In this document: positions 30,206 through 38,147 of the stretch, piece by piece
How positions within the stretch are numbered: position 1 is the first letter of the stretch
How the letters are laid out: every line of letters starts with the position of its first letter
Assembly: GCF_009862785.1 (NCBI RefSeq)
Contig: NZ_WWHU01000001.1
Location: forward strand, 4,526,001 to 4,590,000
DNA from: Gordonia sp. SID5947
Lineage (GTDB): Bacteria; Actinomycetota; Actinomycetes; Mycobacteriales; Mycobacteriaceae
DNA length: 64,000 nt
Direction: 5' to 3'
Translations under genes and position numbers: made by a program
The notes under the pieces: generated by a model
The model's database searches: none
What the model was told of the DNA's origin: nothing
Seen by the model: the letters and a program-made list of their open reading frames with translations, nothing else

Positions 30206-30408
30206 GGGCGCTGGGGGTCGGTCTCCACCTCTGCCGGCGACCGCATCCGGTCGCGTAACCGGACCGAGGTGTCATCTCCGACAAGAGGTTTCGACAAGTC
30301 ATTCACAATCCGATGCCGGTCGGCAAGCCGGCAGATTCGGTCGTCATGCACCCACGTGTCGGGGCGGGGTCGTGCGGAATATCCGAAGAACCACCACAAG
30401 GGGGACCT

Positions 30409-31137
30409 GTGCCCGACACGCTCAGTACCATCCGCCTGCGCGGCATGCCCGACGATGCGATCCGGCGGCCATTGGAGCTTCTCGAAGCGGTCGAGATCAT
30501 GGAGTTGGTCGTCATTCCCGGCCTCGACGCGGTCCTCGATGCGCCTCAACGGTTCGCGTTGAGCTTCGAATCCTCGATAGCGTTGTCCGGCATGCTGCGC
30601 AAGCACGCTCAGCGCGTGAGCATCCTCAAGGAGATGGTCACCGAGGCGCTGAGTGAAAACGGCTGTGGTCCACAGCATCTTGCGCATATTCCGGGAGCCC
30701 TGCCGGTCCGTGCGATACAGTCGATCGCTGCGTACCCGAGGTGGTCGGCCGACCCGGATGGGCTGGCGGTGGTCCGGATCGCGTTCGCCTTTGTCGCCGT
30801 CCATGCGTTGACGGACCCGACCGACTGTCGTACCGCATCGCGGGCGCTACACCTGCGGCCGCGGCCGTTGCACGACGACAGGGCGCTGCTGCGGCGCGTG
30901 CTGAGCGATGCCCTGCCCTGCCTCGGTGCGAACGCCCGCCAGCTCCTGTCGATCTATGTCAGCAAAGCCAGTGTCTTCTTCTCCGATCCCGATGCCGGCC
31001 GTTGGTCCGTGCAGTCCGGCGGCAGGCGCGACACCTCCGCGTCCTCGTTGCTCGTCTACAACCCCGATGCTTTGCGCGAGGCATGCCGAGGCGTCGGACT
31101 CGACCTGCGGGAGATTCGGATCTCGGCCCGGAGGTGA
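30409..31137 (+). CDS. Protein of unknown function
   Basis: 242 residues from GTG 30409, with AAGGGGGA upstream; the frame is open back to 30313. No known family is recognised. It has no signal peptide and no long hydrophobic stretch, so it is probably cytoplasmic. It is rich in Leu, Ala and Arg and mostly predicted helical. Its promoter carries the same type of TTACC-N4-GGTAA array as that of the lipase gene next door, so the two are probably controlled together. Codon bias is normal for the window, which supports a real gene. A regulator or lipase-associated factor is possible, but nothing in the sequence shows this. Confidence 0.7.
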   Translation: MPDTLSTIRLRGMPDDAIRRPLELLEAVEIMELVVIPGLDAVLDAPQRFALSFESSIALSGMLRKHAQRVSILKEMVTEALSENGCGPQHLAHIPGALPVRAIQSIAAYPRWSADPDGLAVVRIAFAFVAVHALTDPTDCRTASRALHLRPRPLHDDRALLRRVLSDALPCLGANARQLLSIYVSKASVFFSDPDAGRWSVQSGGRRDTSASSLLVYNPDALREACRGVGLDLREIRISARR

Positions 31138-31196
31138 CGCTCCGGGTCACTTCACGGCCAGAAAGTGGCTCGGATCACTGGACAACGGAGAGTGAC

Positions 31197-31240
31197 TTAC
31201 CTTACGGTAGCTTACGCATCGGTAACCTACTCGAGGGTAA
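31197..31240. promoter_or_regulatory. Triple 15-bp-phased operator array upstream of the lipase
   Basis: TTACCTTACGGTAGC (31197), TTACGCATCGGTAAC (31212) and CTACTCGAGGGTAAC (31227) form three tandem 15-bp units, each fitting YTAC-N5-GGTA-R. They sit 45-90 bases before the lipase start, where a repressor or activator would act. The regulator is unknown. Confidence 0.6.
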
Positions 31241-31284
31241 CCGTCGTGAGCTGCAGTAATAGCACGTCAGAGGGGATGTTGGCC

Positions 31285-32472
31285 GTGGTCGGTGTTGGGC
31301 GGGGTGGGACATTTGGGCGGCTCGCGGCGCTGATGATCGCGGTGGCAACCACCATGGCGGTCGGCGCGAGCGTGGCACCGTCGGTGTCGGCGCAGCCGTC
31401 GGAGAGCGGGGCGGCCGCCGTTGCGACGCCGACTCCCGCCGAGATCGCCCGCGCGCAGGAACTCACCGACTACATCAACGCGCACGCCACCCCGGGCTCC
31501 CCGCGAGCGGTCAACGGTCTGCGCCGCGACGTCGCCACCCGTCCGCTCGGTCCGATCGTCGACACCGTGGGCGTCGGACCGGTGCAGCGCGGGTTCTGGT
31601 CCGCGTTCGTGTACTCGCAGTTCCATCCGAACGTCGCACCGCCGGGTGCCAACGACTGGAACTGCAAGCCGAAGGCCGGGCAACGTCCCGTCGTGCTCGC
31701 GCACGGGACCTGGGAGAATGCCTACAACAACTGGGCGGCCTTCGCGCCGGTCCTGAAAAAGGCGGGCTACTGCGTGTTCGCGCCGAATTACGGGCGCACC
31801 GATCTCCTCAACGGTGGTGGCCTCGGTGTGGTCCTGCCGGGCACCAACGGTGAGGTCGCGATCGAGTACTCGGCGGCGCAGTTCGGCGACTACGTCGATC
31901 GTGTCCTGAAGGCGACAGGCGCGAAAAAGGTTGACGTCATCGGACATTCGCAGGGCGGCCTGATGGTGCGTCAATGGATGAAGTTCGGCGGCGGCGCCGA
32001 CTACGACCACCCCGAGCGTTCCAAGATCGGCAAGCTCATCACCTACGGGGCCACCCACAAGGGCACCACACTGCTCGGAATCGGCGCGCTCGGCCGCGGG
32101 ATCAACAATCTCGGACCCGCATTCAACGTCCTCGGTGTCACCGAGCTCTTGGTCGGTCGCTCGGGAATCCAGCAGACCGTCGATTCGCCGTTCATCAAGA
32201 ATCTCAATCGGTCGAAGCTGGTGTTCCCGGGTGTCGACTACACCATCGTCGGTTCACGATACGACGAGGTGACCACACCGTTCGATCTCACGTTCATCCG
32301 TCGTCCGGGTGTGAACAACATTGTGCTGCAGGATGGTTGCGAACAGGACACATCCGACCACCTGTCGATGTCCTATTCGCCGCGGGCCATGTCGATCGCC
32401 CTTCGTGCGCTCGATCCCGAACGATTCGCACGATTGGCGTGCGGGCCGAGCCCGTGGTTCTTCAGTTTCTAG
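31285..32472 (+). CDS. Secreted alpha/beta-hydrolase lipase (class 2 lipase type)
   Basis: 395 residues from GTG 31285, nine bases after GAGGGG; an ATG at 31276 is too close to that site. A signal peptide ends near SVSAQP. The mature enzyme shows RPVVLAHGTW (oxyanion region), the nucleophile elbow VDVIGHSQGGLMVRQ with its Ser, an Asp-containing YTIVGSRYDEVTTP and a final DHLSMSYSP with the likely catalytic His. It should hydrolyse acylglycerols or other esters outside the cell. A smaller paralogue lies at 33753-34721. Its promoter array links it to a regulon that may include the mce importer. Confidence 0.9.
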   Translation: MVGVGRGGTFGRLAALMIAVATTMAVGASVAPSVSAQPSESGAAAVATPTPAEIARAQELTDYINAHATPGSPRAVNGLRRDVATRPLGPIVDTVGVGPVQRGFWSAFVYSQFHPNVAPPGANDWNCKPKAGQRPVVLAHGTWENAYNNWAAFAPVLKKAGYCVFAPNYGRTDLLNGGGLGVVLPGTNGEVAIEYSAAQFGDYVDRVLKATGAKKVDVIGHSQGGLMVRQWMKFGGGADYDHPERSKIGKLITYGATHKGTTLLGIGALGRGINNLGPAFNVLGVTELLVGRSGIQQTVDSPFIKNLNRSKLVFPGVDYTIVGSRYDEVTTPFDLTFIRRPGVNNIVLQDGCEQDTSDHLSMSYSPRAMSIALRALDPERFARLACGPSPWFFSF

Positions 32473-32604
32473 AGTCCTGTCGACGTCGACGCAGGGGAGG
32501 GCGTCGTCGCGGGGTCGGGTCGGGCTCGGCTGTCGGTTGCCTTGCCACCGACAGCCGGTCCGACCCGAAAATCACGGTGGGTCCGCCGGAGTGGCCGGGC
32601 GTCG

Positions 32605-32610
32605 TACGCT
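32605..32610 (+). promoter_or_regulatory. -10 element for leaderless dinP
   Basis: TACGCT followed by six bases and the GTG of the polymerase gene; the same hexamer and spacing as at davB. No ribosome site precedes the GTG. Confidence 0.5.
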
Positions 32611-32616
32611 GAGACC

Positions 32617-33753
32617 GTGGCTGACACTGCACGGCGGTTTCGCTGGCTGCTCCACGTGGACCTCGATCAGTTCCAGGTCTCGGTCGAGCGGTTGCGGAGC
32701 CCGGAGCTCGTCGACGTCGCGGTGATCGTCGGTGGCAACGGCGATCCCACCGAGGCGCGAAAAGTGGTGACCTGTGCGTCGTATGAGGCGCGGGACGTGG
32801 GCGTCCGGGCCGGGATGCCGCTGCGCGCCGCATATCGCAAGCTTCCCGGCGCGGTCTATCTGCCGTTGGACGTCCCCGCCTACGACGTGGCGTCGGGCGA
32901 GGTGATGGCGGTCTTGCGAAGCTTCGGCCATCCGGTCGAGGTGTGGGGATGGGACGAGGCATACGTCGGGGTGAATCCGATCCCGCACGACGGCGGCGTC
33001 GACGCCGCCGGGCCCGAGGTCGACGACGCGCGCATCCGCCAGACCGCGCACGAGATCCGGGCGGCCGTCCTGGCCCGGAACGGACTGGCGTGTTCGATCG
33101 GTGTCAGTGACAACAAGCAGCGCGCGAAGATGGCCACCGGCTTCGCCAAGAAGTCCGCAGACGACAAGGTGTTCCTGCTGGATTCGCGGAACTGGCTGAC
33201 GGTGATGGGTGACAAGCCGTGTCGCGATCTGTGGAGTGTCGGTCCGAAGACCGCCGCGAAACTCTCCGCCCGGGGCGTCGACACGGTGAACCAGCTCATC
33301 GCGACCCCGCGCGAGGAACTGATCGAGACTTTCGGTCCCCACCAGGGCAACTGGCTCTATGTGCTGTGTCGCGGTGGTGGTGATTCGACGATCACCGAGG
33401 AACCATGGCTCGCGCGATCGCATTCGAAGTCGCGGACCTTCCCGGTCGATCTGGTCGACCAGGAGGAGATGCGTCGCGCCGCGCAGGCGCTGGCGCGCGA
33501 CGTCCTCGATCAGGTTCTGGCGCAGGAGCGGGTGGTGTTCCGGGTTGCGGTTACGCTGCGGACGTCGACGTTCTTCACCCGGACCAAGTCTCGAAAGTTG
33601 CCCGCGCCGACCACGGTGTACGACCAGATCGAACCGGTCGTGGTCGCGTTGCTCGATGGCTTCGAACGGGATCGACCTGTTCGGCTGCTCGGCGTGCGGC
33701 TGGATCTGGTCACCGACGACGCCGACGGCGATGCGGCCACGGAGGGGGACTGA
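32617..33753 (+). CDS. dinP: DinB2-type Y-family DNA polymerase with a Gln steric gate
   Basis: 378 residues from GTG 32617. The palm residues Asp15 (LLHVDLDQFQ), Asp113 and Glu114 (VEVWGWDEAYV) that bind catalytic metals are intact. VIVGGNGDPTEARKVVTCASYEAR and ACSIGVSDNKQRAKMATGFAKK match mycobacterial DinB2 (M. tuberculosis Rv3056). The thumb helix-hairpin-helix (DLWSVGPKTAAKLSARG) and little-finger domain are present. The residue that excludes ribonucleotides, aromatic in most DinB proteins and Leu in mycobacterial DinB2, is Gln20 here. DinB2 enzymes copy damaged templates and use ribonucleotides readily. No beta-clamp motif stands out at the C-terminus. Its stop overlaps the second lipase start. 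Confidence 0.92.
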   Translation: MADTARRFRWLLHVDLDQFQVSVERLRSPELVDVAVIVGGNGDPTEARKVVTCASYEARDVGVRAGMPLRAAYRKLPGAVYLPLDVPAYDVASGEVMAVLRSFGHPVEVWGWDEAYVGVNPIPHDGGVDAAGPEVDDARIRQTAHEIRAAVLARNGLACSIGVSDNKQRAKMATGFAKKSADDKVFLLDSRNWLTVMGDKPCRDLWSVGPKTAAKLSARGVDTVNQLIATPREELIETFGPHQGNWLYVLCRGGGDSTITEEPWLARSHSKSRTFPVDLVDQEEMRRAAQALARDVLDQVLAQERVVFRVAVTLRTSTFFTRTKSRKLPAPTTVYDQIEPVVVALLDGFERDRPVRLLGVRLDLVTDDADGDAATEGD

Positions 33754-34721
33754 TGCGAGTAAGACGAGGAGCGAGGTGGGTCGCGCTGGGAATGGCGCTG
33801 GCCGCGATCGTGGGACTTGCCGGAGCCGGCGCGGCCGGTGCCCGACCGTCGACGCCGCTCCCGGTGAGTTACAGCTTCCTGGCCGGGATCGACGCGGAGT
33901 TGCGCCACCCGGGAGGGTCGCTGCCGGGGACCAACGATTTCCGGTGCCGCCCTTCGCCCGCACATCCGCGTCCGGTCGTGCTCGTGCACGGTAGCGGTGG
34001 TGGGCGCCAGACCAATTGGGGAACTCTGGCACCGGTTCTCGCGAACGCCGGCTATTGCGTGTTCGCCCCGACCTACGGGGCGTTGTCGCCGGTGTGGCCG
34101 CTGTCGGCGTTGGGTGGCCTCGGCGTCAAGGAAGACGGCGCCTGGCAACTCAAGACGTTCGTCGACCGGGTTCTGGCCGGTACGGGAGCGTCGCAAGTCG
34201 ACATCGTCGGTCATTCACTCGGCACCGAGATCCCCACGTACTGGATGAAATACCTCGGCGGGCGGGGCCTGGTCGGCAACTATGTGTCGTTGGCCCCGTA
34301 CTGGCGGCAGGGTCCTGACGAGGACGACACCCGAAGTGAGCTGGTGGCCCTGGTGCAGCGGCGGCTCGGCATCCCGCCGCTGACCCCATCGCAGTGCGCG
34401 GGTTGCACGGCGCGTCCATCCGATACCGACTTCAACCAGGCGGTGCGTCGGGGCACCCCATATCTGCCGGGTGTTCGCTACACCAACATCACCACTCGAG
34501 ACGACGAGATCGTGACTCCCTACCGCAACGGGCTGCTTCCCGGCCCGCCCGGTACGGATGTGGTGAACATCGTTGTGCAGCAGGGCTGTCCACTCGACCA
34601 TTCGGACCATCTCTCGATCGTCGCGAATCGGCGTTCGGCCGGGTTCGTCCTCAACGCACTCGATCCGGCACATCCGCATCCGGTGCCGTGCGTGGCCGTC
34701 CCGCCGTACACCGGTGCGTGA
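33753..34721 (+). CDS. Secreted alpha/beta-hydrolase lipase, second copy
   Basis: 322 residues starting at ATG 33753, overlapping the dinP stop by one base. A signal peptide (WVALGMALAAIVGLAGAGAAGA) precedes RPVVLVHGSGGG, the nucleophile elbow VDIVGHSLGTEIPTYW, and a closing DHSDHLSIVANRR with the presumed His. It is a paralogue of the lipase at 31285-32472: both share AGYCVFAP and VDRVL between the oxyanion and nucleophile motifs. Four Cys may pair in the mature enzyme. Expression may depend on the leaderless dinP transcript, which is odd for a secreted lipase. Confidence 0.88.
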   Translation: MRVRRGARWVALGMALAAIVGLAGAGAAGARPSTPLPVSYSFLAGIDAELRHPGGSLPGTNDFRCRPSPAHPRPVVLVHGSGGGRQTNWGTLAPVLANAGYCVFAPTYGALSPVWPLSALGGLGVKEDGAWQLKTFVDRVLAGTGASQVDIVGHSLGTEIPTYWMKYLGGRGLVGNYVSLAPYWRQGPDEDDTRSELVALVQRRLGIPPLTPSQCAGCTARPSDTDFNQAVRRGTPYLPGVRYTNITTRDDEIVTPYRNGLLPGPPGTDVVNIVVQQGCPLDHSDHLSIVANRRSAGFVLNALDPAHPHPVPCVAVPPYTGA

Positions 34722-34742
34722 ACGGCGGGACAGGATCGGGCG

Positions 34743-35579
34743 TCAGTACAGATAGTCCTCACCGCTGGCGCGAACGGTGATGTCGCTGAGACTGATTCCC
34801 CACGGCTGATCGATCACGTGGACGACGGCCGCCGCGAGGTCGTCCGGCTTGATGAGCCAGTACTGGATCGAGTTGACGTCGGTCAGTTCCTCCGACAGAT
34901 CGTCGTCGAGCAGCGCGGTCATGTGTTCGCCGAAGGGAACTGCGCGCTGTCCGACGAGACCCGCGATGGCTGCCTCGTTCACGATCCAGGATGCCAGGTT
35001 GGTGCCGGTGACACCGGTCGGCTTCACGGTGGTGACCTTGATCTTGCCCTTGGCCTCGATACGTAGTGAGTCCGACAAGGTGGTGACGGCCGCCTTGGTG
35101 GCGCTGTAGACCCCGGAACCCTCGATGCCCGCGTTGCCGTAGATCGACGAGATGTTGACGACCTGTCCGCGGCCCTGCGTCATCATCTGGTCATAGACTG
35201 CCGAGATCCCGTTGACCACACCCTTGATGTTGATGTCGATGGCCTTGTGCCACTTCGGCAGCGCGCGCTCGTGGTCGGCGAAGTAGGCCAGTGGCATCAC
35301 ACCTGCGTTGTTCACCAGCACGTCGATGGCGCCGAACTCGTCGACTGCCGCCTGCGCCGCGGCCCGCACCTGCTCGAAGTCGGTGACGTCGGCGACCTGT
35401 GCGTTCGCCGAGCCGCCGGCGGCGCGGATGCCGTCGACCACGGATGCGAGACCGGCGCCGTCGACGTCGACGCCCACCACGTGAGCACCTCCGGCAGCAC
35501 ACTTCTCGGCTATGAGTTTCCCGAAGCCGCTTGCGGCGCCGGTGATGACGATGACCTTGTCCTTCAGGTATTCGGACAT
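34743..35579 (-). CDS. Short-chain dehydrogenase/reductase
   Basis: 278 residues from the ATG at 35577-35579, with GGAG upstream. The cofactor motif TGAASGFGK (residues 14-22), NNAGVM, and the catalytic Ser-Tyr-Lys set (NISSIYG, YSATKAA) are all present. Asp at the end of beta-2 (VVGVDVD) favours NAD over NADP. It oxidises or reduces an alcohol or carbonyl group in the cytoplasm. It is the last gene of a minus-strand set with a mycothiol-type isomerase-like protein and an aldehyde dehydrogenase, so an alcohol-to-acid oxidation path is likely. The substrate is not known. Confidence 0.9.
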   Translation of the reverse strand: MSEYLKDKVIVITGAASGFGKLIAEKCAAGGAHVVGVDVDGAGLASVVDGIRAAGGSANAQVADVTDFEQVRAAAQAAVDEFGAIDVLVNNAGVMPLAYFADHERALPKWHKAIDINIKGVVNGISAVYDQMMTQGRGQVVNISSIYGNAGIEGSGVYSATKAAVTTLSDSLRIEAKGKIKVTTVKPTGVTGTNLASWIVNEAAIAGLVGQRAVPFGEHMTALLDDDLSEELTDVNSIQYWLIKPDDLAAAVVHVIDQPWGISLSDITVRASGEDYLY

Positions 35580-35657
35580 GGAGTGCTCCGTTCGTTCGGG
35601 ATCTTCGGAAGGTTAATTCGCGAGATGTCGGGGGAGGGTGACAGTTGCCGGCGGGGA

Positions 35658-36455
35658 TCAGACGATGTCGACGGCATCGAGGACTGCGCTGATCCGCGCG
35701 CGATCGCCCTCGGTGACGACCGCCGAACGCCACGAGGTTCGGGTGGTTCCCCACCGCAGGAAGTCGGTGGCCGACGATGTCGCCACATCGTCGGGCAGGT
35801 CGTCGGTCTCGGAGACCGTGACCGACGACGGGTCGGCGCCGCGTGCGATGACGAAGGTCCGGTCGGTGGCCCCGGTCAGGCGGAGACCGATCGGGGCGAC
35901 GAGAGTCGGATGTAGTGCTGCCCCGTTCATCTGGGGCAGACCGGACATCATCCAGTCGATCGCGGGATCGATGGCGGCAGCCACCGAGATCGGCACGCTC
36001 GACACCGGGCCGTACGGCTCGAGGAGGTCGGAGGTGAGGTGGGTCAGGTGGTCGAAGGCGACGGCATCGCTGAGCTGACTCATCCGGTAGATACCCAGGT
36101 CCTGCATGTCCAGCGGGACGTCCCGCAGGTCCTCGTGTTGCAGCGCCGCGAGAGCGGCGAGGCCTGCTTCGGACTGGGCCCGGTAATAGTCGGTCGCCTG
36201 CTGCACCGACCAGTCCGCGCGCTCCCGCACCGCGGCGTCGTTGAGCCTCTCCGCCTTGCCGCTCGGATTGTCTGGCAACACCAGGGTCGGATCAGCGATG
36301 AAATTGAAGAAGAAGCCCATGTGGGTGATCACATCGTGGACGCGCCAAGCGTGGCAGGCACTGTCGGCCGCCCAATCGGCGGGCTCGAGTCGGTCCAGCA
36401 GTGTGAGGGTGTCGTTCACCAGCGCGGTGGCCGCGGTGACTCCGGCATCGGACAT
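35658..36455 (-). CDS. Maleylpyruvate-isomerase-family, mycothiol-dependent-type protein
   Basis: 265 residues from the ATG at 36453-36455, with GGAGG nine bases upstream. The N-terminal four-helix DinB-like/MDMPI domain is indicated by LEPADWAADSACHAWRVHDVITHM, with two His of the usual metal-binding triad and a third at FDHLTHL. The C-terminal domain is also of the MDMPI type. Members use mycothiol, the actinobacterial thiol, in isomerisation or detoxification. It lies between the aldehyde dehydrogenase and SDR genes, which suggests a thiol-dependent step in the same pathway. The reaction is unknown. Confidence 0.82.
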   Translation of the reverse strand: MSDAGVTAATALVNDTLTLLDRLEPADWAADSACHAWRVHDVITHMGFFFNFIADPTLVLPDNPSGKAERLNDAAVRERADWSVQQATDYYRAQSEAGLAALAALQHEDLRDVPLDMQDLGIYRMSQLSDAVAFDHLTHLTSDLLEPYGPVSSVPISVAAAIDPAIDWMMSGLPQMNGAALHPTLVAPIGLRLTGATDRTFVIARGADPSSVTVSETDDLPDDVATSSATDFLRWGTTRTSWRSAVVTEGDRARISAVLDAVDIV

Positions 36456-36499
36456 GGTTGTTCGCCTCCGTCAGTACAGGGTGGGTGGGGTCGCCGGGT

Positions 36500-37954
36500 T
36501 CAGCCGGGCAAGAAGATGGACTTGAGGTTCTGGTAGGCGGCCAGCCCCTCCGGGCCGAGTTCGCGGCCGATGCCGCTCGCCTTGACGCCCCCGAAGGGTG
36601 AGTTCCAATCGAGGTTGAAGTAGTTGACGCCGAAGGAACCGGTCTCGATCTGGCGTGCGACATCCACGCCCCGGTCGGGATCCGATGTCCACACCGTGCC
36701 GCCGAGCCCGTAGGCGGAGTCGTTCGCGAGTGCGATCGCGTCGTCGAGGTCGTCGTAGCGCAGGACGGTGAGGACCGGTCCGAAGACCTCCTCGCGCGCG
36801 ATGGTCGCCGAGTTGTCGACCCCGCCGAACACCGTCGGCTCCACGAAGAACCCGCGGTCGACGGCGGCGGGTGTGCCGCCACCGGTGGTGATGGTTCCGC
36901 CCTCGTCGCGGGCGCGGGCGATCATCGAGAGCACCCGGTCCCGGTGTCGTGCACTGGCGAGCGGGCCGATCGCGACGCTCTCGTCCATCGGATCGCCGAT
37001 CGGCAGACCGGCCGACATCGCGCTGATCGCCTCGAGATAGGTGTCGTAACGGTTGGCGGGGACCAGGATTCGAGTCGACATGTAACAGGTCTGGCCGGTG
37101 TTGAGCAGCGACGCGGTGGCCAGGCCGGTGACCGTCTGTTCGAGGTCTGCGTCGTCGAGCACGAGGGCCGCCGACTTCCCGCCGAGTTCGAGGGTCACCG
37201 GACGTATCAGCTCTCCGCAGACCTTGCCGATCTCGCGGCCGGCCGCGGTGGAACCGGTGAACGCGACCTTGTCCACGTGCGGATGTGCCACGAGATATTG
37301 CCCGATGTCACTGCCGCCGTTGACGATGTTGAGAACGCCGTCGGGCAGCCCGGCCGCGACTGCGGCCTCGGCCAGGATGTAGGAATCGAGGCTCGTCTCC
37401 GGCGACGGCTTCAGGACCACCGTGCATCCGGCGGCCAGCGCCGGGGCGATCTTGAACATCGACAACACGGCCGGGAAGTTCCATGGGGCGATCGCCGCGA
37501 CGACGCCGATCGGTTCGCGCCGCACCACCGTGGTGCCCGGCAGCGGTTGGCTGGTGCGTCGCTCCTCGACGGGAGTGGATTCGATGAGGTCGGCGTAGTA
37601 GCGCAGGAGTTGAACGGGGGCGGCGCCTTCGGCGAAGCGGGCGAGCCCGATCGGCATCCCGTTCTCCGACGTGACGGCGCGTGCGCGGTCCTCGGCACGG
37701 TCCTCGAGTGCGTCGGCGAAGCGGCGGAGATGTGCGGCGCGCTCGGCGGGGGAGATGTCCCGCCACTCCGGCAGGCGGCGGGCCGTTCGGGCGGCGTCGA
37801 CCGCCGCGTCCACGTCCGAGGTGGTGGCGGCGGGCACCGAGCCGATCTGCTCTTCGGTCAGCGGTGAGATCACCGGCAGGGTCGACGATCCCGACGGTGC
37901 GTGCCACCCACCGTTGATGAAGAACGACGTGCGTACGGATTCGATTGTGGTCAT
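36500..37954 (-). CDS. NAD(P)-dependent aldehyde dehydrogenase
   Basis: 484 residues from the ATG at 37952-37954, with GAGGAG six bases upstream. The catalytic Glu256 (VTLELGGKSA) and Cys290 (NTGQTCYMSTR) are present, as are the Rossmann motif FTGSTAAGREI and PWNFPAVLSMFK. The start of the chain (SFFINGGWHAPSG) is typical. It oxidises an aldehyde to the acid in the cytoplasm. It is first in the minus-strand operon and divergent from an AraC-type regulator, with TTGACA direct repeats between them. The aldehyde is not known. Confidence 0.93.
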   Translation of the reverse strand: MTTIESVRTSFFINGGWHAPSGSSTLPVISPLTEEQIGSVPAATTSDVDAAVDAARTARRLPEWRDISPAERAAHLRRFADALEDRAEDRARAVTSENGMPIGLARFAEGAAPVQLLRYYADLIESTPVEERRTSQPLPGTTVVRREPIGVVAAIAPWNFPAVLSMFKIAPALAAGCTVVLKPSPETSLDSYILAEAAVAAGLPDGVLNIVNGGSDIGQYLVAHPHVDKVAFTGSTAAGREIGKVCGELIRPVTLELGGKSAALVLDDADLEQTVTGLATASLLNTGQTCYMSTRILVPANRYDTYLEAISAMSAGLPIGDPMDESVAIGPLASARHRDRVLSMIARARDEGGTITTGGGTPAAVDRGFFVEPTVFGGVDNSATIAREEVFGPVLTVLRYDDLDDAIALANDSAYGLGGTVWTSDPDRGVDVARQIETGSFGVNYFNLDWNSPFGGVKASGIGRELGPEGLAAYQNLKSIFLPG

Positions 37955-38029
37955 CGGAGACTCCTCATCGTGTGTCGGCAGCCGCGATACGTGGCGTATG
38001 TGTCCATGCTCACTCACCGAATCGGTGAT

Positions 38030-38063
38030 TTCTTGACATCTCACGACCAATTATTGACACTTC
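38030..38063. promoter_or_regulatory. Direct repeats suited to AraC binding
   Basis: TTCTTGACATCTC (38030-38042) and TTATTGACACTTC (38051-38063) share TTnTTGACAnnTC and start exactly 21 bp apart, two helical turns. This is the geometry used by AraC-family activators. They lie between the aldehyde dehydrogenase start and the AraC gene. Confidence 0.5.
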
Positions 38064-38147
38064 GACACATGGCGGACCTGATCTGCGCCTCGTCGCTGAG
38101 TCAAGCGCCCGAGCTGATCGACGAATGCCGGGGGTTCGGCCGCGACG

